From contig JAFKAC010000091.1 of NCBI GenBank assembly GCA_025766275.1, forward strand, positions 1-64,000: a stretch of DNA of 64,000 nucleotides. The letters are read 5' to 3'. The position numbers were made by a program, and so were the translations under genes. The notes under the pieces are model-generated. The model had not been told where the DNA came from and made no database searches. It saw nothing but the letters and a program-made list of their open reading frames with translations. Origin of the DNA: Lactarius indigo (lineage: Eukaryota; Basidiomycota; Agaricomycetes; Russulales; Russulaceae). Positions 31,065-42,427 of the stretch are shown piece after piece. Each line of letters opens with the position of its first letter. Positions within the stretch are counted from its first letter, which is position 1.

Positions 31065-34000
31065 ATGTCCAAATTTCGTGCTATGGCTCTCAAAGTCGAA
31101 CAAGACGACGACTATCCCTCGCCGCTCGCCTCTACGTCCTCCCTCACCCTGGAGGATCCCCTGTCGAGGTCCCCAACCAAGGTAAAATCTGAAGTTATGT
31201 CAGACCATGTCAACATAATAGAGGGTGACCCTGTCAAACTGCGTCGTGTGCGACCGTCCCCCGACTCACCACCAGACGACGTCGAGATGGACGACGAGGA
31301 CCAAGCCCCACGAAAGACCGATCGTTCGCCCAAACCTGAAAGCCTCCTCACTACCAAGTCAGAATCCAGGACCTCAACATCAGCCTCCGCCTCGCCCAAA
31401 CCCGAGCCCACCACCCCATCAGCACCGACGAAGCCTCTAAGGAAGGGCCCCCAGCTCATCGGGGACCTGCCCATAACGACCGAGGAAGCGATGAAAACAT
31501 TCGTCCAGATAGAGGAAAACCACTATCAGTACTCGACGCTCGGGCGGAGTAGAGAGGCGCTGGAGAGCATGACCTGCGAGTGTCCCCCAAATGGTTCCCG
31601 TAAGTGCTCACTTTCCCCCCCCATTCCTCATGAACAAAGCTGAGGTTCCTTTAAGGTGCCATTTGCGTGGAAGACTGCATCAATCGCCTGACGCAAGTAG
31701 AGTGTCTCCCAGAGGACTGCAAGGGTGGGGCCTTTTGTATGAACCAACGGTGCGAGGGGGGGTTTTTTTTTGGGCGCTTCGCGGCTCCCGGGGGCCCGCT
31801 CGGCTGACGCAACGCTTGCCAGGTTCCAGCGACGGGAATACGCGAAGATCAATATCGTCAAGACGGAGAAAAAGGGGTATGGGCTTCGTGCGGCGGAGGA
31901 CATGTCAAGGTGCGCTCGCTTTGCGTGGGGGTTTCATACAAGGCGGGGCTCTGATCTGGCGCAGAGACACGTTCATCTATGAATACGTCGGCGACGTCGT
32001 TTCGAATCCGTCGTTTATCAAACGGATGCGGGAGTACGCGGAAGAGGGCATCAAGCATTTCTACTTTATGATGCTGCAGAAGGACGAGGTGCTTCTCTTC
32101 CTTTACCTAGAGAAAAATACTAATGTCCGTTAGTTCATCGACGCGACGAAGCGCGGTGGCATCGGTCGGTTCGCGAACCATTCCTGCAACCCAAACTGCT
32201 ACGTCGCAAAGTGGACGATCGGCCAACACGTCCGGATGGGTATCTTCGCGAACCGCGCGATCAAGAAACACGAGGAGCTCACTTTCAACTATAACGTCGA
32301 TCGCTACGGGTGAGAGTCCGCGCATTCGCGATTCTCTTGCTGGGGCTGACGATTTGGGCCAGGCACGATGCGCAGCCGTGTTATTGTGGAGAGGACAAGT
32401 GCGTCGGCTTTATCGGCGGGAAGACGCAGACCGATATAGCTGGGATGGACGACCTCTATCTTGACGGTGCGCTCGTCTGTTGTTGCCTACTTTGTATATC
32501 GTTTGCTTATAGGCGGTCCTCGCAGCACTTGGGATCGCGGACGAGGTCGACAGACTCGGGCTCAAGGGAAGCAAGAAGAAGAAGAGCAAGAAGCTAGATG
32601 AGGATTGGATGGTACTCATTGCGGAAAGTTCCTGTTCGTGTGCGAGTACTGAAGCACGTGTTCGCAGCCTATACTCAAGCCCTTGGCCCTCAAAGAGGTG
32701 CCAAAGGTCATTCAGGCCATGCGGCAGACCCAGAGCCGCAAGGTTCTCGTCAAGCTGCTTACGCGAATAAAGGTCGGTCTCTCGGGCTATCTATCACCTG
32801 CAGGTCCCCGCTGAATGTCCTGTCAGATGTCAGAAGACCAGTCTGCTCTCCGTCAAATGATGCGGTTACGAGGGTTCAGTCTTATGACGAACATCATGGA
32901 CGACTATGAGAAGGATCTTGAAGTGCTCATGCTCGTATGTGTCCTCAACCTTTCACAGTTTTGATTGGGTCTCAGGGATGTGTAGACTATCGATTGCATG
33001 AGTACATGGCCACTCATAACGCGCAACAAAGTGGAGGATTCCAAAGTTACCGTCCCCGTCGAAAGGTGCACCGACTCTGAGAATGTGGTTCTCAAGAAGG
33101 CAGCCCAGGACGTGAGCTCTCTTTCTCTCCTCCGCCTTTCGTGTTTGAACCTCGCTGCGGGTTTAGCTCCTGGACCAGTGGAATACCCTGGAGACTACCT
33201 ATCGGATACCGAAGCGCTTGAAGGTACATACAGTCATTTCCTCCGCTCTTCTCTTTTCGCGGCACTTACGCCCAGCTCAGGACGACGCAGCCGAAGAGAC
33301 CAACGACGACTGGGCGTCCCCACCGTCCCCACTTCCCGAAGACCGCCTCCCAAAGCGCTCCAAGCTAGACGACCTCGTCGCGTCGGAGTCCACGCTCGTC
33401 GCATTCACGACCCCGCGGCCGAACGCACACTACCGCGGGCCTACGCCACACGACTACCGCGGACACAACGAGAGCACGATGATCCGGCAGATCGAGATGA
33501 TGGACCAGGCGCGCCTCGCGCGCCTCGAGCGCAAAAAGGCCGAGACCGCCGCGATCATCGCCGCCGCGGCCGCAGCGCAGAAGGCCGAGGAACAGCGCGT
33601 ACTCTTGGAAGCTGCTGCTGCTGCTGAGGCGCAGAGTAAAGAGGAGGAGCGGAAGGCCGAGCGCGAGCGGAGGCGGAAGGAACGGAGGGAGCGCGACGGT
33701 GGTGGTGGGGGGCGCCGGGGGGCTAGCGGTGGCGAGGATAATCGCGAGAAGCGGCTGCTTAAGCTTGTCGGTGCCGTCGTCGTCAAGACGATGTCGAAGT
33801 ACCGCGCGCGGATGGACGTGGACACGTTCAAGAAGCACGCCAAGGAGGTGCGTGCCCCACCACCCACCCTCGTTGTCAACTTCGCTGATGAAATGAATTT
33901 GCACAGCTGACGCACATCATCGCGGAGAAGGAGAAGAAATCGTCGAGCTATAGGGAGAACAAGCTCGAGGCGCTCTCAGAGGAGAAAAAGACCAAGATCA

Positions 34001-34446
34001 AAAAGTTCGCAAGGGAGTACGTGCACAAGGTCCTCCACCGCCTCGAGCGCGGCAAGCGCCCCCGTCCATCCGACTCCGCCACCACCCCGACGACGCCGCA
34101 CCGCGCGGACATGCCGCCCCCGCTCCACGATGACGATGACGAGATGGACGAGATGGAGATGAGCGTCGAGGAGGCGATGGACCTCAGTCCGGACGAGGAG
34201 GACGAGCCTGGCGATGATGGTGACCGAGACGAGGACGACGAGCCGACGCCCGTCGACGTCGAGCCCGCCGAGTCCGACACCAGCACGGCCGTCGCTGCGC
34301 CGCCTACAGACCCGCGCCTGCGCGCGCGCACAGCGGTCACCGCTACCGGCATGACGGTATCAGACGACGCCAAGACGAAGGAGTGGGAGCTGCTGGACGA
34401 GGAGGGTGTGCTATCGCGCGTGATGGGGTCCACCACGCACGCCTGA
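31065..34446 (+). CDS. SET2: Histone H3 lysine-36 methyltransferase SET2
   Basis: Methylates H3K36 on transcribed chromatin, recruited by the phosphorylated RNA polymerase II CTD. The ATG at 31065 is followed by a disordered S/P/E-rich N-terminus. The AWS domain spans two exons (MTCECPPNG, then [19 protein letters not shown]). The SET domain reads [54 protein letters not shown] and [13 protein letters not shown], with the post-SET cysteines [16 protein letters not shown]. The middle region holds [16 protein letters not shown] (33165-33215). An Ala/Glu-rich coiled coil comes next (33520-33700), and then the SRI domain ([34 protein letters not shown], around 33790-34010) for CTD binding. An acidic tail ends at 34446. 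The NHSCNPN and ELTFNYN catalytic motifs are complete. Confidence 0.95.
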
Positions 34447-34470
34447 TTAAAATATTTGTTTTATTTAATT

Positions 34471-36771
34471 TTATGGATTTTTGTTTTTCACAAATACAGC
34501 TGCTGCTTGTCCTCCTCTCTCCCCCCCCCGCCGCATGCGATCGACCCGCCTCATAGCCTCGCCGATAGCAGCATCATCAGGCACCTTCGTCACACCGACC
34601 CACTCTTCCATCCACCGCACAAGCCGCACGTACTCCCCGCGATGCTCGCCCCGCAGCCGCTCGAGCAGCGGCGCACCGACGCTCACTTCCGCCCAGAACA
34701 CCAGCGCGTACGCGAGCGTGCGCGTGAGCGGCACGACGCCGAGCGCACGCATCCGCGCCAGCGCCAGCGGTATCTCCCCCGCTGCGCTTGCAGAACCAAG
34801 CAACAGCACCGCCGCGCGGAACACAGCGTCGTCCGGCGCAAAGGACGGGCAATATCCGACGCCGTGTATATGCACGGGCAACTGCGGCGGCTGCGACTGG
34901 GTGTGGTCGTTATTATTATTATTACCAGCGTCGGGAATGACGTCGGCGCCGACGGGACTGCGCGGGACGAGGAAGCGCCCGAGGTCCCGCAGCGGCGCTG
35001 TGGCTGCTCCTTCGCCAGATGCGCGCATGGCGTGTGCAGGCGCGCGGACTTCTGCAAGTGCGGGCCACGCTGCGAGCAGTGCGTCTGTGAAGAGGCGGTA
35101 GGCGCGGCGCCAGGCGCGCTCCTTGCCCCACATGTCGCCCTCGTCCGTCACGAGCGCGCGCTTGAGCTGCGCGTAGCTGGTGCGACGTGCGCGGTCGAAC
35201 GAGGACCGCGCGTCGTCGGAGAGGACTGGGGAAGAAAGACGGCGGCGGGAGAAGGGGGGCATGCGGAAGGGTATGCCGAGCTCCTGCATTGCACCTGCGA
35301 AGCTGTCGCCGTTGAGCGTCGCGCGGCGCGCGGCGTCGAGTATGATGGCGAAAGCGTGCGCGTTGGGAGCAGTCCCGTATAGGATGCTCATGTGTTCCCA
35401 GAGGCGCAGCGCCGCGCTCGGGTTGGTCATGGAGAGCGCGCGCATGAAGCGTGTGATGACGGACGACGGGACCTGCCCCGTGTTTGTTTTGGCGCTGTGG
35501 TGGTACGCGTCAATGAGGGCCAGCGCGCGGAGCGGGTGCCCGGAGCGGGTGAGCACCTCGACGCCGACGCCGAGGGCCATCGGGTCGAGGCGCAGCTTGC
35601 GGGTCCCGTGCTTGCGATAGCGCTCCCATACTTCCAACGCGAGAGTGCACGCGCCCTTCCGGAGGAGGCCGTTGAGGACGATAGTATAGGAGAGGGCGGT
35701 GTGTGTGCGGAAGGGAAAGCGCTGGGCGTGGGACCACTCGAAGAACGCGACGAGGCTTTCGGGGGAGAGCGAGCGGGTGCGCGAGAGGCTCATGAGACGC
35801 GCTGCCCATGTGGCGGACGTAGTCCGGCGCTTGTTGAGAAACCGACGAGACAAGCCTGTCTTGGCGAATCGCAGCCACTCGACGTCGGCGTCAAATTCGG
35901 GACGCTGCGCATTCTCGTGCACGAGGTGGCTGAGATACTCGACGGTGGCGTTCTGCGGGGTGGAGGATGCAGCTTCAGAGGTCGCGACGTGGGGCGATAC
36001 CCGCCGGTTCCGATCTATGGTCTGGATTGCGCGTGCGTAGGTGGCGGCATCGTGCATGGAGCCGCGGTTCGCAGAAATGCGGAGGAAAGACTCGAGGTGG
36101 GCGCGGTCTGGGACGATCTTGTCGCGTACCATGCGCTGACGAAGCTCCTCGGTGAGTTCCATGGTCACGTAGCGGTTCTGGAGGAGAAAGCGATACGTCT
36201 TTTTGGTGAGAGTGAGCTCGCGTTCGGTCATCGTCTTGAGAAGCAGGACTGCAAGACGCCCGGTGATGCGGCCATCGGTAGGAGAATCGGCGTACGACAT
36301 GAGCGCACGCAAGAGACGATTGAAGTGCCAGTATTCATGAAAAATGGGGAGACCGATGAAGAGCTTCACAGCGCGCTCGAGAGAGGGGAGGACCTTGTAC
36401 GTAGACAGGAGATGGACCACGAGGATGAGCACGGGTGGACGCAGGTCTGGAGGGATGTAAGGCAAATTTGTGATGATTAAATGCGAAGCCTTTTCTGCGT
36501 CTGTCTGCGATCGAACTTTATAGCAGAGTTTGACGAGCAGCCAGGTGGGTGGCGGGTGTGGAGAGGAAATAAAAATGTCGTCTAAGGACTCGATCCTTGC
36601 AATGGCAGAATCGAGCGTCGCAAGTTTGGTGACCAGTCCCCAAGACCTGTCATCTCGAGGGTCGTGTTGATTGACGAAATTTAGAAGCTGTGTGATTCGG
36701 TGTTGCAGGGCGTGGTTGTGGTAACTGCGAAACCAGAGTCGTGTTCGTCCAATGCGTTGGACCAGGATCAT
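34471..36771 (-). CDS. PPR-like mitochondrial helical-repeat protein
   Basis: An intronless frame of about 766 codons from the ATG at 36771. It starts MILVQRIGRTRLWFRSYHNH, a basic amphipathic leader typical of mitochondrial import. I preferred this start to in-frame ATGs further upstream (36855, 36930) because those would give a non-conserved leader reaching towards or into the divergent SR gene. The body is alpha-helical with pentatricopeptide-like helix pairs, for example TYRFLLQNRYVTMELTEEL, LSYTIVLNGLLRKGACTLAL-EVWERYRK, MRALSMTNPSAALRLWEHM and FAIILDAARRA. Such proteins usually bind organellar RNA and act in mitochondrial transcript processing or translation. The specific target is unknown. 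Its stop lies 24 bases from the SET2 stop. Confidence 0.82.
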   Translation of the reverse strand: MILVQRIGRTRLWFRSYHNHALQHRITQLLNFVNQHDPRDDRSWGLVTKLATLDSAIARIESLDDIFISSPHPPPTWLLVKLCYKVRSQTDAEKASHLIITNLPYIPPDLRPPVLILVVHLLSTYKVLPSLERAVKLFIGLPIFHEYWHFNRLLRALMSYADSPTDGRITGRLAVLLLKTMTERELTLTKKTYRFLLQNRYVTMELTEELRQRMVRDKIVPDRAHLESFLRISANRGSMHDAATYARAIQTIDRNRRVSPHVATSEAASSTPQNATVEYLSHLVHENAQRPEFDADVEWLRFAKTGLSRRFLNKRRTTSATWAARLMSLSRTRSLSPESLVAFFEWSHAQRFPFRTHTALSYTIVLNGLLRKGACTLALEVWERYRKHGTRKLRLDPMALGVGVEVLTRSGHPLRALALIDAYHHSAKTNTGQVPSSVITRFMRALSMTNPSAALRLWEHMSILYGTAPNAHAFAIILDAARRATLNGDSFAGAMQELGIPFRMPPFSRRRLSSPVLSDDARSSFDRARRTSYAQLKRALVTDEGDMWGKERAWRRAYRLFTDALLAAWPALAEVRAPAHAMRASGEGAATAPLRDLGRFLVPRSPVGADVIPDAGNNNNNDHTQSQPPQLPVHIHGVGYCPSFAPDDAVFRAAVLLLGSASAAGEIPLALARMRALGVVPLTRTLAYALVFWAEVSVGAPLLERLRGEHRGEYVRLVRWMEEWVGVTKVPDDAAIGEAMRRVDRMRRGGERGGQAAAVFVKNKNP

Positions 36772-36897
36772 CAACCAACGCCGTTGTGTCCGCTGCTCGC
36801 TTGTGTCTCGTGTATGCGCGTGTATGCTAGACAAATAGACCCAAACACCGCTCATTGATAACCCAAGCTCTTTTTTTTTTTCTTTTGTTGAACTTTC
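36772..36897. promoter_or_regulatory. Shared divergent promoter region
   Basis: Only 126 bases separate the ATG of the minus-strand PPR-like gene (36771) from the ATG of the plus-strand SR-type gene (36898). A pyrimidine-rich tract (T10, a C, then T4, about 36871-36885) lies just before the SR start. Both 5' UTRs and core promoters must overlap or be very short. The alternative upstream ATGs of the PPR frame would reduce the gap further. Confidence 0.55.
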
Positions 36898-37908
36898 ATG
36901 CCGCGAATCCTCTTTGTGAGCGGCTTTCATCCCGCCACCCGTGCTAGGGATCTCGCTTACGAGTTTGAACGGTATGTCTTTTTCCTTTCTATCGTGAAAA
37001 CCTGTCTCAACGGGTCCAAGGTATGGCCCCCTGATTCGCTGTGATGTCCCCGCCCCTCGCAACCCGTCCGCACACTCGAACCCGTAGGTCCCTCCCTTCT
37101 TTATATCTCCCTACTCTTCCGCCGCAGTGCCACGAGTGCCATTTTCGCCGTACGATCGCCCGTCGTCTCCGCACGCACGTATACACACACACGCACGCAC
37201 GCACACATGCACACACACTCGCATATTTTAATTTCGATTTCGAGCGCCGTCGTCTTCCGCGCCCTTCGATCTCGCGTCGAGTCCGAACGAAAGCTCAACT
37301 CCCCTCGACTATCGCAGTTACGCTTTTGTTGAGTTCCGCAGCACTCGCGACGCCGAGGATGCCTACTACGACATGTTAGTGTTATACCCTACCCTTTTCT
37401 ATTTTTAACTTAGCGTCTAGCAGGCACGGTCGCATGTTTGAGGGTTCTCGCCTAGGCATACAGGTTAGCCCTGATATCATACATCACACCCCTTGTTTTT
37501 ATTCACCCCGTTTTTCAGTGGGCCAAGAACCCTCCGTCCTCCGTGTGGCGCATCGATAGGCGTTCACCACCCCCGCGCCGAGAGCGTTCCCGCAGCCCTC
37601 GTCGCCGCAATGGCCGGGGTGACCGAGACCGAGACCGCGACCGTGAGAGAGATCGGGACAGAGACCGGGATACGGAACGTGACCGTAGGGACAGAGATAG
37701 AGGAGACAAGGATAAGGACAGGGATAGGGATCGCAGGGATCGTGACCGCGACTTGCGGGACAAGGATAGGGATGAGCAGCGCCGCAGCAGGAGTCCCGAC
37801 CGCAAGCGTAGCCCATCCCCGGCACCCCTCAAGGAGGAAGACAATGCTAGGTCGCCACTTCCTCGCAAGGGTGAAGATTCTGGCATGTCGCCCTCTCGCG
37901 TGGATTAA
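36898..37908 (+). CDS. SR-type RNA-binding protein (RRM plus RS/RD domain)
   Basis: Likely pre-mRNA splicing factor of the SR family. The ATG at 36898 opens an RRM split over several exons: RILFVSGFHPATRARDLAYE (RNP2 region), YGPLIRCDVPAP, SNPYAFVEFRSTRDAEDAYY (RNP1 region, FVEF) and GRMFEGSRLGIQWAKNPPSS. After the RRM comes an RS/RD tail: RRERSRSPRRRNG, then a long run of RD, RE and KD dipeptides (about 37615-37780), then RRSRSPDRKRSPSP, ending MSPSRVD with TAA at 37906-37908. About 210 residues. The intron after HSNP (about 37088-37312) is long for this genome and carries a CA-rich microsatellite. Confidence 0.9.
37171..37222. repeat. CA/CACG microsatellite inside an SR-gene intron
   Basis: About 50 bases made of CA and CACG repeats (GCACGCACGTATACACACAC, then further CACG and CACA units). 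It sits in the long intron between the two halves of the RRM and is not coding. CA repeats in introns can bind splicing regulators, but that is only a possibility here. Confidence 0.8.
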
Positions 37909-38130
37909 GAAAAGATGCATTGTTTGGCCGTCTCTGTTTTTCACTTGTGCCAGTCAATTTTGGTTCTGTCTTTCTTTCAGAAAAAAAAAGTCCGACGTCG
38001 TGTGCCTGCGGCGTATCTTATAACGTAGTAGCCTAGTAGCCTAGCCTCAATCTTATTCCGTGTCTGCTTATGTTTGCGCCACCCGGCGTCTGATTCGAGC
38101 TTACTCTCTTTCACACTTTGCTCTCTCCTC

Positions 38131-40076
38131 ATGAACGATTCTCCCCGAGTTCCAACCGTAGACGACCTTCGCGTATGTCTTAACCCTGTTCGCGGTCGTA
38201 TCTCACTCGTGCTCTACAGGTGAAGCTATGTTACATCTGTCGCGAAGAGGAACGCTATGACAGTATGGCCCCCCCAAATGTCTGCGGGTCTCCCATTGCT
38301 CACAGAATCATGTTTTAGGCCCACAGGATCCACCAACTGCATGGGTACACCCATGTAAATGCACCCTCGTCGCCCACGAGTCCTGTCTCCATCACTGGAT
38401 CAAAACCCAGCAGCGCGATTTCGGCCGCTCAAAAGCGCTAAAGTGTCCCCAATGCGGAGACCGCTACGAGACCGAAGGCTTCAACTCACCCACCCTCCGA
38501 ATCCTCGACTCTGTCAATCACATTCTCTCCAATTCCGGGCGCCTCATAACCGTATGCTGCGCTGGGACCATCGTCCTCTCCTTTGGCGCAGGTGAGCCAA
38601 CACACCTATCTATCTCCTCCTACTCAATACCTGACAGGCGTCTACTTCACCTTTACGACCTATGGGGCCTTCGCCGTGCGCGAGTTTATCGGCCCAGACC
38701 TCTTCGACATCCTTCTCACCGAGAACCCGACACGCTGGCCTTGGCACGCATGGATCAACTTCCCCCTCGTCCCACTTACCCTCATCGCCTCCCGCACGCC
38801 CCTCGTCCTCTGGACCACCTCACCACTCGTACCCCTCCTCTTCTCCTGGCCCTCCACCATCCCCGTCTCCCCCACTAACGCTACAGCCACAGCTGCAGCG
38901 ACCGCACTGCGCCTCGCAGCGCCTGCGCGCCCACAGCTCTGGCCCCCACCACCCGTCCTCGTATGCGCGCTCTTCCCCTCCATCAGAGCGCTCTACACAC
39001 GCCTCCGCCAGCGCGTCATGAAGGCCGTCGTACCACCGTCCCCGGCACGTCCACCCCAACCCCAACAGCCACAGGACCAGCCGCGCCGGGACCAACCAGA
39101 TCAACAACAGCAGCAGCAGCAGCAGGGCCGAGCGGCAGCGGGCAGGGAAGCCGGAGGCGGTCCGCAGCGCTTTGGGCTGCAGATTCGCGAGCACTTTGAT
39201 CTTGAGATACGCGCTCACATCCGCGTTGGACCCCAGGTCGACCCGCCTGCACCTGCAGCAGCACCCGCAGCAGCAGCAGGCGGGGACGCGGACCAGGCTG
39301 CTGATCTACCTGCGCAGGAGCAACAGGACCAGGAGCAGCCAGAACAGCCTCAACAACCTGAACCACAGCAACCACAACCACAAGAACAGGCCGACCCGCC
39401 AGCGGCGCCGATGAACGAAGAAGACTTTGCGGCTGCGGCGGCGCGCACGATCCGCTTGACGACTGCGAGCTTTGGGCGGCTCGTCGGCGGCGCGCTCATG
39501 ATGCCTACTATTGCGCGCGTGATGGGCGCCGCGCTGTTGCGCCTCTCACACGTCATCCCACTCGTACGCGCCATCATCGCCCCGCGCGAGCAGATGCCCC
39601 CTACGCCTATGCCCGCCGCTGCTGTGGGCCTTCTGGGGCTCTGGAATAACCTGCAGAGGTCGCGGTTGTTTGGTGGTTGGCGGCAGGAGAAAGAGCAGCA
39701 GATCGTGTTGGGTGGGGGCGTGGTGGGGGCGTTGGGCGGTAAGGTGCTTAGTGGGCTGTTCTTGACTACGAGCCAGGAGTGGGCGATGAGCGATCCGGTC
39801 TGGTACGTGCCGCTTGAAAATTTGCCTTCATCATGTACGTTGATTTTTTTTGTAGGTGGCGGAATGTTCTCGGACTCGCCGTCTTTCTTGTGGTCAGTAA
39901 AAATAACGTTTATCCCTTTGAGAGGAATGCTAAATGGGTTTGCGTAGGTGAAGGACGGACTCAAGATCCTCCATTTGCGACTGGCCAAGAAGGAGTTGGA
40001 GAACCGTCGTATCAAGAACAAGTCCTTTTCCGGTGTCGACTTGGCTGAGCTCGACCTCATCGATCGGCGCGAGTAA
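38131..40076 (+). CDS. RING-CH (MARCH-type) membrane E3 ubiquitin ligase
   Basis: Predicted membrane-anchored ubiquitin ligase. The ATG at 38131 starts MNDSPRVPTVDDLR, then the C4HC3 RING variant. This runs CYICREEE, an intron with acceptor at 38316-38318, HPCKCTLVAHESCLHHWIK, and CPQCGDRYE. Transmembrane stretches follow: LITVCCAGTIVLSFGAGVYF, PLVPLTLIASRTPLVL, and later segments around 39470-39580 and NVLGLAVFLVV near 39865. The middle carries a Q/P-rich low-complexity insert (39050-39400) with CAG/CAA runs. The C-terminus is basic (LRLAKKELENRRIKNKS), ending IDRRE with TAA at 40074-40076. The RING cysteines and histidine are all present. The compartment (ER, Golgi or vacuole) is not evident. 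Confidence 0.88.
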
Positions 40077-40235
40077 AAGAAAATTGTAGTGGCGGAGGTA
40101 GGGGTAGGGGTAGCACTTGCATTCGATTCTCACCGCTCTGTTTTTACGAACTCTCTTTGCAATATTCGATATCCCATCTAGGGGAACGCCCGCAGAAAAA
40201 AAGAATGAAAGACTCTAGCATTATCATAACACACG

Positions 40236-42030
40236 CTAGTCGACTTCTAATACAGTTCCGCGTTGTACACTTCCCCAACCTACGGGACACAGCACGTTCT
40301 CAGCGCGAACGAAAGACAAAAGGACGTGGAGATAACTCACCAACTAGCCGCCAGTGCTTCTCGATACGCCGCGAAAGCGCGACTTTCTCCCCGATCTCCG
40401 TACAAGCAGGCGACGTCAGCTGTATCTTCGCCAAGTCCGCCCGGACGCTCAACACGCGTCCACCGGTCGACGTCGAGCCAATATTGATCAGCAGCAGCTC
40501 GCCCTTGACCAGCTTGGCCACTTTGGTCTGTTTCTTGTCCTCCGTCTTGACGCCCAGCAGACGACGCAGCAAGAACAAGCTGATTTCCAGTTCTACCGTT
40601 TCCTCCTCCAATCAGGCCAAAGATTCAGCTTACGAAATAGCGAGCACGCGCACCGGTGAATATTTGCGGGAGCTTGCCCACGGCGCCCAGGACCTGTCCG
40701 ACGAGCCGGTCGGCGCGGCACAGCGTCGGGTCGATCTTCGTCCCGACGCCGATGAGCCCGCCTGGCACCGCGAACTGTAAGTGGTTCGTCTCTGCGTGGA
40801 GCGAGACGATGCGCGAGTAGATCGGCTGGCAGCGGTTACGGCCCGTGCTGTCCTTCGTGACGATGCCCGGCCGAATCTCTACTTCCATCCCGAGGCGCAG
40901 GACGCCCGTCAGGATCGAGCCGCCCGCAACGCCGCCCTTGAGCTCGTCGACCTCCGCGCCGGGCTTGTTGACGTCGAAGGACCGGATGACGATCAGTCGT
41001 GGGTCGGAGGTGAAGTTGCGGGTGGGGATCGGGATGCGCTTGACGATGTATTCGTTCACGGCGTCGATGTTGTATTTGAGCTGTGCGGAAATTGGCACGA
41101 TGGGCGACGATTCTGCCACGGTGCCTTATGCGAAAGATAGATGAACAACGGAGGGGGGGCGATGGTCGAGTAAAAAAAAAAAAACGCTATTATACCTTTT
41201 ACAAACGCCGCGATGCTTTTTTGATGCTCCAAAGCTTGGGCCTCCTTGATCAGGTCCACTTTGTTTTGCAGGATGATGAGGTGCTCCAGCTTCATTATTT
41301 CTACTGCTGCCAAGTGCTCTGACGTTTGCGGTTGTGGGCACGTCTCGTTCGCCGCGATGAGGAGGAGCGCAGCGTCCATGACCGCCGCGCCGTTCAGCAT
41401 CGTCGCCATGAGAATGTCGTGTCCGGGGCAGTCGACGAACGACACGTGACGGATGAGTCGCATGCGGTGTCCACAGCCCGGCCGCTCGCACGGCGGGCTG
41501 TCCTCCTTGTCGGAGCGATATGAACGGTAGTTCCCCGGCCGTGGACAGGCATCGTTCTCGCATTTGTATATCTGTCACACATTTTGTTACGCTGCACAGG
41601 CAGGCGTGAAAATGACAGCGCGCGACGCACCTTTGCGTTTGCATACCCAAGCTTGATGGTGATGTTCCGGACGAGTTCGTTCTTGAATCGAACCGTCATG
41701 ACGCCCGAGATGGCCTTTACGACCGTCGATTTACCGTGCGCGACATGCCCGATGGTACCTGAGGGTGTGTTCAGTAGATTCTGCCCCTTTGTTCGTCATC
41801 ATCGCAGGCAGGCGCACGCACCGAGATTGATGGTTGCCTGAGAGGATAATCCTGAGAACTGGAGAGACAATTCGAACGCGATCCGTACTCACTTGTTTCG
41901 AAATAACTTCAGGTGATAACGGCGTCAAGGTTGAGACGTCGATGTCGATTTTGGGGATGACCTCGGGCTCGTCGTCTTCGTCCGAGTCGGACTCTTCGTG
42001 GCTCTTGGTCAATTTTTCGTCGCCGGGCAT
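40236..42030 (-). CDS. GCD11: Translation initiation factor eIF2 subunit gamma (GCD11)
   Basis: The GTPase subunit of eIF2, which delivers initiator Met-tRNA to the 40S ribosome. The ATG at 42030 starts [20 protein letters not shown]. After the N-terminal exon ([10 protein letters not shown]) come ATINLG and [18 protein letters not shown] (G1 P-loop). Next are the zinc-binding insert typical of eIF2-gamma ([17 protein letters not shown]), [17 protein letters not shown] (G3), ILQNKVDLI (G4), [16 protein letters not shown], the second-domain [12 protein letters not shown] and [14 protein letters not shown]. The end is [14 protein letters not shown] with TAG at 40236-40238, after a last intron. 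All GTP-binding motifs are intact. It converges on the RING-CH gene with about 160 bases between stops. Confidence 0.96.
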
Positions 42031-42427
42031 GTTGATTGAGGGTCGAGCGCGGATAAATCAGGATGACTCTATCTGGCGGATCTAACTCACCAAATATGTC
42101 CAAATACTGGACGGTGACAGTACAGCTTCAAGTTGAAGTACCTGCCAGTGTGACAACTTGAATTGATGTACGGCTGTATACTCTAATTCACGAAGTAGGG
42201 AGGAAATTGCATTGTAATGGCGTTTTGATGTGCTACATATGTACCCCAAAATGCACTGTAATGGAAAAAAAAAAAAAAACACGAGACAGACTCAGACCTT
42301 GACTCGGACAGTGCTCCAGCGAAGCTTCCCCAGCCAGCATACGAAGCCCCGAGTCCCCTGCTTGACGCAATTCTTGCCGTTCTGTCATCATCACATACTT
42401 ACTGTCATACGCGCCCTTGCAAGTGCC

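Noticed and set aside
33365..33904. Open frames on the minus strand opposite SET2
   Set aside because: Shadows of the Ala/Glu-rich coiled-coil exon; low-complexity output only.
35392..36480. 362-codon open frame on the plus strand (and 34456-35382)
   Set aside because: Antisense of the PPR-like gene in GC-rich sequence; no family features.
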